Source of the DNA: Maribacter algarum (ex Zhang et al. 2020)
Lineage (GTDB): Bacteria > Bacteroidota > Bacteroidia > Flavobacteriales > Flavobacteriaceae
NCBI RefSeq assembly: GCF_005885635.1
Contig: NZ_VATY01000002.1
Span: 806,001 to 870,000, forward strand
Length of the DNA stretch: 64,000 nt
Direction: 5' to 3'
The notes under the pieces are model-generated. The model had not been told where the DNA came from, did no database searches, and was given only the letters and a program-made list of their open reading frames with translations. The translations under genes and the position numbers were made by a program. Below, in pieces: positions 46,150 through 54,550 of the stretch. Position 1 is the stretch's first letter, and every line of letters begins with the position of its first letter.

Positions 46150-47505
46150 CTATTTACGTTTATTTCTTTTGTTGTAGTTCTTATCACCTTTGGTCTTTCG
46201 TTTTTTATATTTTTTCTCGATGATTCGTTTGTAAGAACCGCCTTGGTTGATACGCTTATTTTTGTCCTTTTTCTCATGAAAACTAGCGCCGCGCTCATCA
46301 TCCTTCGATGATTTCCCCGGATTATCACGCTCCTTTATTTTCGAAGTTTCGGCAGGAGTTAATCTTGTGGCGATTTCAACAGCTTCTGGAAGTTTGAGTT
46401 GTGGTATCTCATGCTTCATTAAATCTTCAATTGCTTCTTTGGCCGGTTTCTCCTTTTCTGTAAAGAATAAAAGAGAAGCGCCTTTTTCTTCCGCCCTTCC
46501 AGTTCTGCCTATTCGGTGCATATAGTTTTCAGGGAATATGGGCGTATCAAAGTTGATAACATGTGAGATTCGGTCTAAATCCAGTCCGCGCGCCATGACA
46601 TCAGTTGTAATCAATATTCTGTTCTCTCCTTCTTCAAATTGTTTGATAGAACGGAGTCGATAGTTTTGTGTTTTGTTGGAATGTACGATGCAGGCTTCAC
46701 TTCCGAAGAATTCATCAATTTCCGTGAATAATCTATCTGCCGTTTTTTTGTTTAAGGTAAATACTAAAACTTTGCTAAAGAGATTTTTATCCTTAAACAA
46801 TTCAACTAATAAATTAACCTTAGTGTAAAAGTTGGGCACTGCATAACAATGCTGTGAAATGTTGTCTAATGGAGTTCCACTAACAGCAATTGTAATCTTT
46901 CTTGGGGCTTTGAAATAGTCATTGATAAGTTTGTCTACCTCTTGCGTCATGGTCGCAGAAAACATGATGTTCTGACGGCGTTGCGGCAGTAGGTCCATAA
47001 TATTGGTCAATTGAAACCGAAAACCTAAATCAAGCATGACATCTACTTCGTCAATCACCACTTTTTTGATGGACTTTGTTCGCAATGATCCACTAAGCAT
47101 CAAATCATATAATCTTCCAGGAGTGGCAACAATAATATCTGCACCTTCTGCTAAGGCCTCTTTCTGGCTGTTAATGTTGGTTCCGCCATAAACACCTAGG
47201 GTAGTAAGTGAGGTGTACTTTCCAAATTTCTCGATTTCCTCGACTACTTGTACTACTAATTCCCGCGTAGGCACTAAAACCAAAGCCCTTGGATGTTTTT
47301 CCTTAGAAAAAGGAAGCATTTGCAGAATAGGAAGCATGTAGGCGAAAGTTTTCCCAGTACCGGTTTGCGCAATACCCACCATGTCATTCCCTGAAAGAAT
47401 GACCGGAAATGATTTGGTCTGTATAGGTCTCGGATGTTCGAAGCCTAAATCAGCAATGGTCTTTCGTAAGGGAGTGGAAATTTTAAAATCGTCGAATGAA
47501 GACAT
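46150..47505 (-). CDS. DEAD-box RNA helicase, RhlE-like
   Basis: A 451-residue two-domain helicase: AQTGTGKT (46-53), PTREL (79-83), ATPGR, motif II DEVD (152-155), FSATM (about 178) and HRIGRTGR near residue 325. A lysine/arginine-rich tail (about 385-451) probably binds RNA. Motif II reads DEVD rather than DEAD, a conservative change in the third residue. RhlE-type helicases act in ribosome assembly and RNA turnover, often in the cold. A possible -7 element lies 35 bases upstream of the start. Confidence 0.92.
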   Translation of the reverse strand: MSSFDDFKISTPLRKTIADLGFEHPRPIQTKSFPVILSGNDMVGIAQTGTGKTFAYMLPILQMLPFSKEKHPRALVLVPTRELVVQVVEEIEKFGKYTSLTTLGVYGGTNINSQKEALAEGADIIVATPGRLYDLMLSGSLRTKSIKKVVIDEVDVMLDLGFRFQLTNIMDLLPQRRQNIMFSATMTQEVDKLINDYFKAPRKITIAVSGTPLDNISQHCYAVPNFYTKVNLLVELFKDKNLFSKVLVFTLNKKTADRLFTEIDEFFGSEACIVHSNKTQNYRLRSIKQFEEGENRILITTDVMARGLDLDRISHVINFDTPIFPENYMHRIGRTGRAEEKGASLLFFTEKEKPAKEAIEDLMKHEIPQLKLPEAVEIATRLTPAETSKIKERDNPGKSSKDDERGASFHEKKDKNKRINQGGSYKRIIEKKYKKRKTKGDKNYNKRNKRK

Positions 47506-47539
47506 GTATTATTGTTTTGAAAATCAAAGTATTTCAAAA

Positions 47540-47547
47540 CAAAGGTA
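47540..47547 (-). promoter_or_regulatory. possible -7 element (TACCTTTG) of the RhlE-like gene
   Basis: A perfect TAnnTTTG on the minus strand, 35 bases before the ATG at 47505. No TTG at the expected -33 distance. Confidence 0.35.
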
Positions 47548-47570
47548 CAACGCTTTATAAGTAAATACGA

Positions 47571-49124
47571 CTAGTCTAATGGAGGATGCCCATGAATCTT
47601 TTCAAAGACTTCATCAAAGTTCTGACGTAAATAGGCATTTAACTTCTTCTTGTAGTCATCTTTTAACCAAATAATGAAGTTACCCGTACTGCGGCTAATA
47701 CACTTCGCGTAGGTCTGTATACGCTGGTCAATATCGTCCTTTAACATTTTCGCTAAACCGAGGGCATCATAGACATCTTCACTGTTTTCGATACAAATTT
47801 TTGCATGTTGTTCTATGGACCGCTCCAAAACGACCTTAGAAGATTCTCCCTTGCTTGTCGCATCTACATATACCTGCTTGATATCGAAGTATACATCTTC
47901 AGATTTTGAAAACTCCTCACGCAACTCATCTGGCATTTCATGTTTAAATCTACCTTCAATAGTTTCGTCATCTGCAATGCGGTCCATATAGAAATTGGGC
48001 GATTTGAAAATGGTCTGCCAATCTAAATCAGCACCCCACGGCCCAAAACGATACATGTTGTTTCCTAAGTCAATCACCGTAAACTTCGATTTATTATTCA
48101 AAATACGAGAACCACGACCAATCATTTGATAATACAAAGTCAATGATTTGGTGGCACGATTTAGAATTATCGTATCAATTGTTGGCTCATCAAAACCTGT
48201 GGTAAGGATACTCACTGAGGTTAAAATGGCATCGGGAGTTTCTTTAAACCATTTCAGAATCTGTGCACGTTGCTTTTTGGTAGCCGTATTATCTAAGTGC
48301 ATAATGGGCAATCCAGCGGCGTTAAATGTATGATACACGTTGATGGAGGTATTAATTCCATTATTAAATATCAAGGTTTTCTTTCCTTTTGAATGCTTTT
48401 CATATGCTTTGAGAAGCTTTTCGAGCATTGCCGGACTAGAATATAAATCCTCAGAAGATTTCACTGTGTAGTCTCCATTGGAACCTATCTCAAGGGAAGT
48501 CAGCCCCATATCATATTGGAAAACTTCAGCTCGCGCCAGGAAATCGTTCTCGATAAGTGATTCAATCGTTTCACCAACAATAAGTTCATCGTAGTTACCT
48601 TTCATTGGTAACTCCTTATTTGAGCTCAAAGGCGTTGCTGTAACACCCAGAATAAAGGATTTCTCAAAAAACTTGAATAGCTTTGTGAAGGAATTGTAGT
48701 GCGCTTCATCAATAATCACCAAACCGACGTCAGAAATATCTAATTTATCATCATTTAGACGATTATTTAAGGTCTCGACCATGGCGACATAGCAGCTATA
48801 TTCCGCTTGGTCATCCAAATCAGCCTTGCTATCAACTACCTTATTTGTTACACCAAAACCTGTAAGCATCTCAGAGGTTTGGCGGCATAATTCAACCCGG
48901 TGTGTCATGACTAGCACCTTCTTGTTATGCTTTTTCAGATATTGCCGCACCATTTCAGAGAAAATAACTGTTTTTCCTCCTCCTGTTGGTAATTGATATA
49001 GTAGATGATGGTCTTCGGGTGCAGTTTCGAACTTATCGAAAATCTGGCTAATAGCACCTTGTTGGTATTCGTAAAGTTCTTTGTCGGTTTTTTTATTCTG
49101 TACTGCTGTTGCAATTTCCGCCAT
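47571..49124 (-). CDS. SF2 DEAD/DEAH helicase (ResIII/Ssl2-like)
   Basis: A 517-residue superfamily-2 helicase with LPTGGGKT (45-52), THRVEL, DEAH (139-142), GVTATP (about 159), TTGFDEP and QMIGRGSR (about 333) in the usual order. A C-terminal region of unknown fold follows (about 365-517). This layout is that of type III restriction/Ssl2-like DNA helicases seen widely in Bacteroidota. It may act in DNA repair. No nuclease or methylase partner is nearby. Confidence 0.9.
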   Translation of the reverse strand: MAEIATAVQNKKTDKELYEYQQGAISQIFDKFETAPEDHHLLYQLPTGGGKTVIFSEMVRQYLKKHNKKVLVMTHRVELCRQTSEMLTGFGVTNKVVDSKADLDDQAEYSCYVAMVETLNNRLNDDKLDISDVGLVIIDEAHYNSFTKLFKFFEKSFILGVTATPLSSNKELPMKGNYDELIVGETIESLIENDFLARAEVFQYDMGLTSLEIGSNGDYTVKSSEDLYSSPAMLEKLLKAYEKHSKGKKTLIFNNGINTSINVYHTFNAAGLPIMHLDNTATKKQRAQILKWFKETPDAILTSVSILTTGFDEPTIDTIILNRATKSLTLYYQMIGRGSRILNNKSKFTVIDLGNNMYRFGPWGADLDWQTIFKSPNFYMDRIADDETIEGRFKHEMPDELREEFSKSEDVYFDIKQVYVDATSKGESSKVVLERSIEQHAKICIENSEDVYDALGLAKMLKDDIDQRIQTYAKCISRSTGNFIIWLKDDYKKKLNAYLRQNFDEVFEKIHGHPPLD

Positions 49125-49149
49125 ATTGTCCTTTTCTTTTTCCGGACTG

Positions 49150-49157
49150 CAAAAATA
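49150..49157 (-). promoter_or_regulatory. possible -7 element (TATTTTTG) of the SF2 helicase gene
   Basis: A perfect TAnnTTTG on the minus strand, about 25 bases before the ATG at 49124. No clear -33 TTG. Confidence 0.35.
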
Positions 49158-49246
49158 CAGCTTTATAAGGGTTTACGGAATTATTACGTCGAAACTATCA
49201 AAGTAATCGCTATCGGATATATGCAATACATCGAAAAAACTAAAAT

Positions 49247-49930
49247 TTATTCGGTCAGTTGCGAAATTGGAGTAAGCACTACTTTTCTGAATTCAACTTC
49301 AGCCCCCTCGGCTTGAAGGGCAATTTGACCTTTATTGGCCGTGGCATTATACCCATGGTTGACCAAATCTCCATTTACCCAAACTTTTAATTCGTTATTT
49401 AAGCATTCTATGGACATGCTATTCCATTCCCCTAAAGGTTTTTCAGAACCATCGGTCAAATTCAATATTCTTCGTTTCTTGCCTTCTGTAATACCCCATT
49501 CCGATTTTGGTCCACGGCGTTCTAGCATATTATCGGTCGTAATGTCTTCGACGATACACCAAAAGTCTCCAGCATTTTCATGCATCATTTGTACTTCAAT
49601 AGATTTTGGAAACATCTTGTACAAAGACCTAGGAGTGGATGCAAATACTAAAACACCACAATTACCCGGTTGTCCGGCAAAACGATATTCGACTTCCAAT
49701 CTAAAATCTTTGTAGACGTCGTCTGTAATAATATGCCCTTGTGGCGTACCCAGACTCACAAGCATTCCATCTCGGACTATAAAAGGATTACGAGCGTCTG
49801 GTATACTATCCATTTTGGGAACATCAATGTGCCAGCCGGTCAAGTCTTTTCCATTGAAAAGGCTTTTGGAGTTTTGCGAAGAACATGATACAAGTATACT
49901 TAGTGTGAATAAGATGATTGGATTTTTCAT
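49247..49930 (-). CDS. DUF1080 lipoprotein (3-keto-glycoside hydrolase-like)
   Basis: A 227-residue lipoprotein (lipobox ILVSC, C16) that is almost all DUF1080. Marks are SLFNGKDLTGWHIDVP, RLEVEYRFAGQPGNCGVLVF, SIEVQMMHENAGDFWCI and GEWNSMSIECLNNELKVWVNG. It is a paralogue of 26033-26776 but is anchored rather than free. No oxidoreductase gene is adjacent here. It is 37 bases downstream of the exported methyltransferase gene on the same strand. Confidence 0.9.
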   Translation of the reverse strand: MKNPIILFTLSILVSCSSQNSKSLFNGKDLTGWHIDVPKMDSIPDARNPFIVRDGMLVSLGTPQGHIITDDVYKDFRLEVEYRFAGQPGNCGVLVFASTPRSLYKMFPKSIEVQMMHENAGDFWCIVEDITTDNMLERRGPKSEWGITEGKKRRILNLTDGSEKPLGEWNSMSIECLNNELKVWVNGDLVNHGYNATANKGQIALQAEGAEVEFRKVVLTPISQLTE

Positions 49931-49967
49931 AATTGGAAAAATATTGAGCTATGTTGGTTAAATTCTA

Positions 49968-50624
49968 CTAGCCAGTTGGAGTTTGTTCGGCAACAACTAT
50001 CCACATTTGTTTTTCTTCATTCTCTTGCCAATCACCAAAATCCTTGACTTCTTTGGTGACAGTAAACCCCGCTTGCTTAAGTTCTTCTTTTACATACTTT
50101 GATGATAGGGTATGTCCTCTTGCCTGTTCTTCCCTACTTTTTCCTCGCTTTTGTTCTTTTAGTTTTTCAAGAATAAGCACTTTTCCACTAGGTTTCAATG
50201 CTTTTTTGATATGACCTAAGACTTCCATGTAACCATCTATTTCGTGATAAGTATCCATCACAATAACCACATCTAGACTTCCTTTGGGTAATTTTGGATT
50301 GTCATAATCGCCTAAAATCACTTCTATGTTCCGTACTTTCCGCACTTTTGCATATTGCTTAAGCTTTTCCAACCGATATCCTTCAACATCAACAGCGAAA
50401 ACCTTTCCTGACTCCCCTACTCTTTTTGATAAATGAAAACTTAGATATCCCTCATGACATCCTATGTCAGCAACTTGATTCCCTTTTTCTATCCCTGCAA
50501 AATCAAAGATTTCAGAAACATTCATCCATGTATCCCTATCCTCCCAATCTTCTTGTGAATATTGGGCAGCAGCATTACTCAAACAAAACAAAAGAATATT
50601 TGCAAAAAGAAACTTCAGTGACAT
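49968..50624 (-). CDS. exported class I SAM-dependent methyltransferase-like protein (second copy)
   Basis: A 218-residue protein with a signal peptide (about 1-20, ending NAAAQ) and class I methyltransferase motifs: VADIGCHEGYLSFHL, KVFAVDVEGYRLEKL, VVIVMDTYHEIDGYMEVL and KVLILEKLKE. It is like 17371-18090 in length, signal and motif order. As there, a SAM-binding fold behind a signal peptide is unexpected. Substrate unknown. Confidence 0.82.
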   Translation of the reverse strand: MSLKFLFANILLFCLSNAAAQYSQEDWEDRDTWMNVSEIFDFAGIEKGNQVADIGCHEGYLSFHLSKRVGESGKVFAVDVEGYRLEKLKQYAKVRKVRNIEVILGDYDNPKLPKGSLDVVIVMDTYHEIDGYMEVLGHIKKALKPSGKVLILEKLKEQKRGKSREEQARGHTLSSKYVKEELKQAGFTVTKEVKDFGDWQENEEKQMWIVVAEQTPTG

Positions 50625-50771
50625 TTCTCTAAGATATTATATAAAGGTGTATATCGCTATTAAATTTCTCTTAAAGACCGTCTTTTAATCGTAGAAGATG
50701 AGCAGTTGATTGAATTTAACTATCCATATCTATTAGAATCCTTATATTTCGCTTTCGAGAAAAATTACGCT

Positions 50772-51371
50772 ATGAAATTGAAATTACTCCTATTGCTACT
50801 TTTTTTTGTAGTAAAAACAAATGCTCAGGATACATCACTTCGAGTTGAAACCAAAGATATTCCGAATCGTTTGGCATTTTATGCTGTCAATGAAAATGAA
50901 CAGGATTTTGATGTTCAAATAAAAATATCGGGCACAAACTTTAGGCAAAGTCAAGGCCGCCCTAGATGGATACGTGTTCCAGCAGCATCTAAAGTACACC
51001 TTAAGACAATCGTTTTGACCAGAGGGAAAAAACCAAATTACACCTATGATTTATTGGTTAATGACAGTCTCTCGAGGCGAGCTTTGAAAAAAGAATTTGA
51101 ACGGATTAAAATAAAGCCAAAGAAACCGATTACGCTTTATATAACAGACGCATGCCTTACTTGTGACAGTATTGTGAATCCATTGGATGCAAGCAATTAT
51201 AAGTATATCAAACACCTGCTAAGCGAAAAGCCTGAAATTGTAGATCAGTTGAAAAGCTACTTACCGGCCCCAATTGATTCTATCAAAGCACCTATCCTCA
51301 ATATAGGAGGACGTTTGTTCACACAAATTGAGACTTATGACAAGTTACTGGAGGAATTAAATAAAGAATAG
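50772..51371 (+). CDS. periplasmic protein with glutaredoxin-like CxxC C-terminal domain
   Basis: The ATG at 50772 gives a good signal peptide (MKLKLLLLLLFFVVKTNAQ). An in-frame ATG at 50706 does not. In the 199-residue product, residues 20-108 are a beta-rich region and residues 115-199 resemble a small thioredoxin-fold domain. It has YITDACLTCDSI (C128 and C131) and the glutaredoxin-like proline/GG loop APILNIGGRLF. A thiol-disulfide role is inferred. It is convergent with the next gene, with five bases between stops. Confidence 0.65.
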   Translation: MKLKLLLLLLFFVVKTNAQDTSLRVETKDIPNRLAFYAVNENEQDFDVQIKISGTNFRQSQGRPRWIRVPAASKVHLKTIVLTRGKKPNYTYDLLVNDSLSRRALKKEFERIKIKPKKPITLYITDACLTCDSIVNPLDASNYKYIKHLLSEKPEIVDQLKSYLPAPIDSIKAPILNIGGRLFTQIETYDKLLEELNKE

Positions 51372-51376
51372 GTACT

Positions 51377-52531
51377 TTATTTAATGTTCCCTTGTGTTAC
51401 CGTAAAATCAAAAGTTGCCTTCTCTTTTGTGGCCAACCAGAAGTTCTTTGTACTTCCCCAAGAGGCGTCCGGAGCAGCTTGTCTTGAGAAATTATCAAGA
51501 TTTGAGGTGACTTCATCCATCTTCTCTTGTGATATGGCTTCTGTGGAAATAACAATAGTGAGTGCTTTGAATACTTTTTGAGAATCAGCTGTTGAGGGTA
51601 CTCGTGCGCCATGTTCGTTGATAAGGTCCTGTGCGGTATAGATTCCTATGGCATCCGCCGTAAACTGACCATAAGCCTGTGTGCCTTCGGGATTTACCGC
51701 CACCTGAATAGGTTCAAGTTCATCAGCTCCTATTAATCCCATTGCATAAAGTTCTAAGTCGCCATAGATAACGGAATTTCCTCCATTAGCAAAAGCACCG
51801 AATCCATTTTGTCCGTTGAGTTTTCCTTGATAGGTGTTGTTGCCAAGGTCTTCGATTTCGTCAAAGCCACCCAGTTGTCCTGCAACGCTGGCATAGCCCC
51901 AATGACCACCTACGGTTGTCGGAATAATTCCTTTATTACCCCAAGAATGTGCTATTTCGTGCAAAAAGGGTCCACTTTTAATATATTCTGTTCTTGGCAT
52001 ATAAATGATGCTTTTCAATTTCCCTTCGGAACCATAAGTCGCAGAATTATCATAGGTATTTGACCCAAGCCCCTGTACTTGATTTTGAACCAAGGTAGAT
52101 CTGCCGAAAAACAAGTCCGGCGGTTTTACAGCTTCTACAGATAGAATAATGATATAATCAAAATCATCTTTAAAATACTGATATGCTTTTTCGGAAACCT
52201 GCTTCAAATTCCCTTCTCCTTCAAGAAATAGATTGTAGTCTGATTGTGGTAAAACATAATTGGCAACCGACCTAGTGGCATCAAGAGTAAAGTCTTGATT
52301 AAATACAACGGCACCTGTTGGGGGTATATCCATGGTGTCAGAAGAGTTATCATTTGAAGTGTCGTCGTTTGAGCTGTCATCATTCATTTCTTCAGTATCC
52401 TCAGAAACTGCATCCTCCTGTTCAGTAAGTATACTTGCATCTTTACTGCATGACGTGATATAAAATAGAAATGCGAAAACAAATAGATAAGGTAGTGTAA
52501 ACGAAATACGATGTGGGCCAATAGTTTTCAT
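51377..52531 (-). CDS. zincin-like (HExxH) lipoprotein
   Basis: A 384-residue lipoprotein (lipobox YITSC, C28), an acidic/Ser-Asn linker (about 40-70) and a domain with HEIAHSW (191-197), the zinc-binding HExxH helix of metallopeptidases. GGHWGYAS about ten residues later could give the third ligand (His). I recognise no named peptidase family. The linker suggests surface display away from the membrane. Confidence 0.75.
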   Translation of the reverse strand: MKTIGPHRISFTLPYLFVFAFLFYITSCSKDASILTEQEDAVSEDTEEMNDDSSNDDTSNDNSSDTMDIPPTGAVVFNQDFTLDATRSVANYVLPQSDYNLFLEGEGNLKQVSEKAYQYFKDDFDYIIILSVEAVKPPDLFFGRSTLVQNQVQGLGSNTYDNSATYGSEGKLKSIIYMPRTEYIKSGPFLHEIAHSWGNKGIIPTTVGGHWGYASVAGQLGGFDEIEDLGNNTYQGKLNGQNGFGAFANGGNSVIYGDLELYAMGLIGADELEPIQVAVNPEGTQAYGQFTADAIGIYTAQDLINEHGARVPSTADSQKVFKALTIVISTEAISQEKMDEVTSNLDNFSRQAAPDASWGSTKNFWLATKEKATFDFTVTQGNIK

Positions 52532-52991
52532 TGTTGGGACATTTGGAATAGGTCCTTATATAACCCCTTTTCTTCTTATTTATTTCCTTGGGAAAATAAT
52601 ACTCGATAAAGTGCAATTGATAAAAGCCCTACCCTATTTTGATTGCTTTTACTAAAGCCCGTTTGTTTGATTTCCATGTATTTTTATAATATCCTAAATT
52701 TTAACAGAAGAGTTGCTTTCGCAGATATTCAGTTTAAAATATTGGTAATCAATGTTTTAAATATTAATGGCTTATCGTTATAAATCAAATACTGTTAAAT
52801 ATTCCATAAAATGGTACCTTTTTATGCATAGTACTGTAACAAAAATATTTGCGACTCGTCTATTAGGTGTAAGTCAATTGGAAACAACCAAAAAACAATT
52901 CATCATTTCAATTCGACAGTTCAGAAACATCAATTAGAAAGAACGATAAAAAAACAACAATTTTACACCATCAATAAAAAACAACAGTATT
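52532..52991 (+). other. A/C-rich leader region before the tiny-ORF array
   Basis: No conventional gene is seen. The distal half (from about 52880) is strongly A/C-rich and G-poor on the + strand, like flavobacterial mRNA leaders. It contains a 37-codon ORF at 52824-52937 (MHSTVTKIFATRLLGVSQLE...) of unclear reality. A near-consensus -7 element AATATTTG is at 52844-52851. The proximal part 52532-52810 shows nothing I can name. Confidence 0.35.
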
Positions 52992-53108
52992 ATGAAAACT
53001 TTACATCCACATCAATTAAGACCAAAAGTATATTTCACATTAGGCTTTGGCTGGAATACAGATAGACTGTATGACCAAAGAATAAAAGGCAAGAATATTC
53101 AATCGTAA
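52992..53108 (+). CDS. tiny protein ORF 1 (38 residues), unknown
   Basis: ATG at 52992 after an A-rich leader (AATAAAAAACAACAGTATT), stop TAA at 53106-53108. The 38-residue product starts MKTLHPHQLRPKVYFTLGFG and continues WNTDRLYDQRIKGKNIQS. It is basic, with one Trp followed by Asn and several Arg, like ORFs 2-4. It has no TM segment. It opens an array of four ORFs in one direction. Too short for routine gene calling; translation is inferred from the array pattern. Confidence 0.5.
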   Translation: MKTLHPHQLRPKVYFTLGFGWNTDRLYDQRIKGKNIQS

Positions 53109-53128
53109 TCGAACCATTAGTTAATAAT

Positions 53129-53170
53129 CAATCATTTAAAAACAAACATCATGGAAATTTTAAACAAACA
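53129..53170 (+). repeat. leader repeat, copy 1 (in front of and into tiny ORF 2)
   Basis: A 42-bp segment that recurs at 53261-53302 with two mismatches. It covers TTAAAAACAAACATC, the ATG and the first codons (M-E-x-L-N-K). The A/C-rich stretch before ATG probably acts as translation enhancer in place of a Shine-Dalgarno. Confidence 0.8.
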
Positions 53171-53234
53171 ATACAAGCTTGGAAAGGAAATCACCAAAAG
53201 TAACACTTGGAACAACAGAAGAAGATTTAGATAA
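53151..53234 (+). CDS. tiny protein ORF 2 (27 residues), paralogue of ORF 3
   Basis: ATG at 53151, stop TAA at 53232-53234. The product is MEILNKQYKLGKEITKSN followed by TWNNRRRFR at its end. It shares M-E-x-L-N-K-x-Y, S-[NS]-x-W-N-N and [RK]-R-[FY]-R-stop with ORF 3, and the two share a 42-bp leader repeat. The C-terminus is very basic. No known small-protein family is recognised; a nucleic-acid or ribosome contact is only a guess from charge. Confidence 0.6.
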   Translation: MEILNKQYKLGKEITKSNTWNNRRRFR

Positions 53235-53260
53235 ATCTATTTACAATCAAAATTCATCAT

Positions 53261-53302
53261 CAATCACTTAAAAACAAACATCATGGAAAATTTAAACAAA
53301 CA
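53261..53302 (+). repeat. leader repeat, copy 2 (in front of and into tiny ORF 3)
   Basis: Second copy of the 42-bp segment of 53129-53170, 132 bases downstream. The differences are a T/C before the A-rich stretch and a T/A in codon 3 of the ORF. Confidence 0.8.
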
Positions 53303-53369
53303 TTACGTAGTAAAATCATCAGAAACATCAAAAAGCGACATCTGGAACAATAAACGCCGTTACAGATAG
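53283..53369 (+). CDS. tiny protein ORF 3 (28 residues), paralogue of ORF 2
   Basis: ATG at 53283, stop TAG at 53367-53369. The product begins MENLNKHYVVKSSETSKS and ends DIWNNKRRYR. Differences from ORF 2 include conservative changes (R/K, F/Y) and a preserved reading frame despite DNA divergence in the middle, which suggests selection on protein. It follows the second leader repeat. Confidence 0.6.
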   Translation: MENLNKHYVVKSSETSKSDIWNNKRRYR

Positions 53370-53400
53370 TCGAGGGTATAACCCTTTAAGACTAGAAATC

Positions 53401-53505
53401 ATGAAAACAATCATCAATCAATCATCGATAGTATCAACAACCTCAGTATTTTTCTCAGAGTCTAATCATCTCGATAGAATTCGTTGGACAGATTTAAAAT
53501 GTTAA
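53401..53505 (+). CDS. tiny protein ORF 4 (34 residues), unknown
   Basis: ATG at 53401, stop TAA at 53503-53505. The product begins MKTIINQSSIVSTTSVFFSE and ends SNHLDRIRWTDLKC. Like ORF 1 it begins MKT[LI] and has a V-[FY]-F then a D-R-[LI] segment, so ORFs 1 and 4 may be distant relatives. It is the last ORF before the strong hairpin at 53540-53571. Confidence 0.5.
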   Translation: MKTIINQSSIVSTTSVFFSESNHLDRIRWTDLKC

Positions 53506-53539
53506 CTCCGCTCATCACGGAATTTGAACCTATCAAAGT

Positions 53540-53571
53540 AAAGGCCCGTACTTCATCAAGTACGGGCCTTT
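53540..53571. terminator. strong hairpin terminator after the tiny-ORF array
   Basis: AAAGGCCCGTACTT (53540-53553), loop CATC, then AAGTACGGGCCTTT (53558-53571): a perfect 14-bp stem followed by ATATTTTTG. It ends the + strand array and can also end the minus-strand gene that stops at 53630. Confidence 0.92.
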
Positions 53572-53629
53572 ATATTTTTGTATTAGCTTACCTCTACCCT
53601 AATGGGTACATTTCAGGTATATTTCAATT

Positions 53630-54424
53630 CTAGTCTTTCAAAGATATTTCTTCGTCTGTTCCATCAGGATATGTGAGGGTTGCGATATCATCGCAAGTTC
53701 CGTCTCCGAAATCAACATCCACTTTGAGTCCGTTTTTATTCAACTGCATAATTCCTTTTCCGACATAATCACAGGCTCCGGTAATTTCAAGGGCAGTGGT
53801 AATATTGACAACGTAAGTATTACCATCAGCCTTTACGGTCCAATCACCAGCTATGGTTAATCCGCTATTTTCCAGATTATTAAAATCAAAAACGAATCCT
53901 AGAGTTTTAGATCCTGTTTCCTCAATTATAGAACCATCTTTAAGCTTAATGCTCATATCACTTGTCACCGAGAATGAAAGTCCGCTTTGACCATCACCAC
54001 TAATTATGAAGCCTCGGGTTCCATTGATTTCATAATCACCAACCATCAAATCCGTATAGGTTGCTGAAAAAGAGTTTTCTTGCCCCTCAGTATAGGCTAT
54101 GCTTATACTACCGGTAATCATTTCTCCACCTTCGTAGCTACAGTTATCGAAAGTAACGGTAAATCCAGTATCTGTGAATTCGGTTACATGACAATCTTCT
54201 AATCGAGATGATTTACCTGATATTCCACTATTGAAAACATCTGCGATAATATTATCGGCAGCTCCAGATATATCGTCAGTATTTAAAATTGTTTTCACTT
54301 CAGTTGAAGACACTTGTTGGTCTTCCACCTGCGGGTTATAATCATCTTCGCTACAGCTAAAAACAACTAGAGCAAGACCACTGAAAAGAAGAAACTTGGT
54401 TGCTGATTTAAATAAGGTTTGCAT
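53630..54424 (-). CDS. beta-rich lipoprotein of unknown function
   Basis: A 264-residue lipoprotein (lipobox VVFSC, C24) followed by SEDDYNPQ. The rest alternates polar/hydrophobic strands (e.g. GFTVTFDNCSYEGGEMITGSI, TYTDLMVGDYEINGTRG) with four to five cysteines. It resembles a repeated beta-sandwich with no known active site. No family is recognised. It stands alone and ends at the shared hairpin. Confidence 0.75.
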   Translation of the reverse strand: MQTLFKSATKFLLFSGLALVVFSCSEDDYNPQVEDQQVSSTEVKTILNTDDISGAADNIIADVFNSGISGKSSRLEDCHVTEFTDTGFTVTFDNCSYEGGEMITGSISIAYTEGQENSFSATYTDLMVGDYEINGTRGFIISGDGQSGLSFSVTSDMSIKLKDGSIIEETGSKTLGFVFDFNNLENSGLTIAGDWTVKADGNTYVVNITTALEITGACDYVGKGIMQLNKNGLKVDVDFGDGTCDDIATLTYPDGTDEEISLKD

Positions 54425-54550
54425 TCTATTATAGATTTAAAGGGTTACATCTATAATTCTGAACGGAACAACATAAACTTTAGTGTTTTTTAGGACTAAC
54501 AAACGACGAATGACACAAAATATTAACAAAATTTATGTTTATCTTAAAAC

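Noticed and set aside
52824-52937. 37-codon ORF before the tiny-ORF array
   Set aside because: It has no A-rich leader directly before its ATG and shares no motif with the four array ORFs; not listed as a gene.
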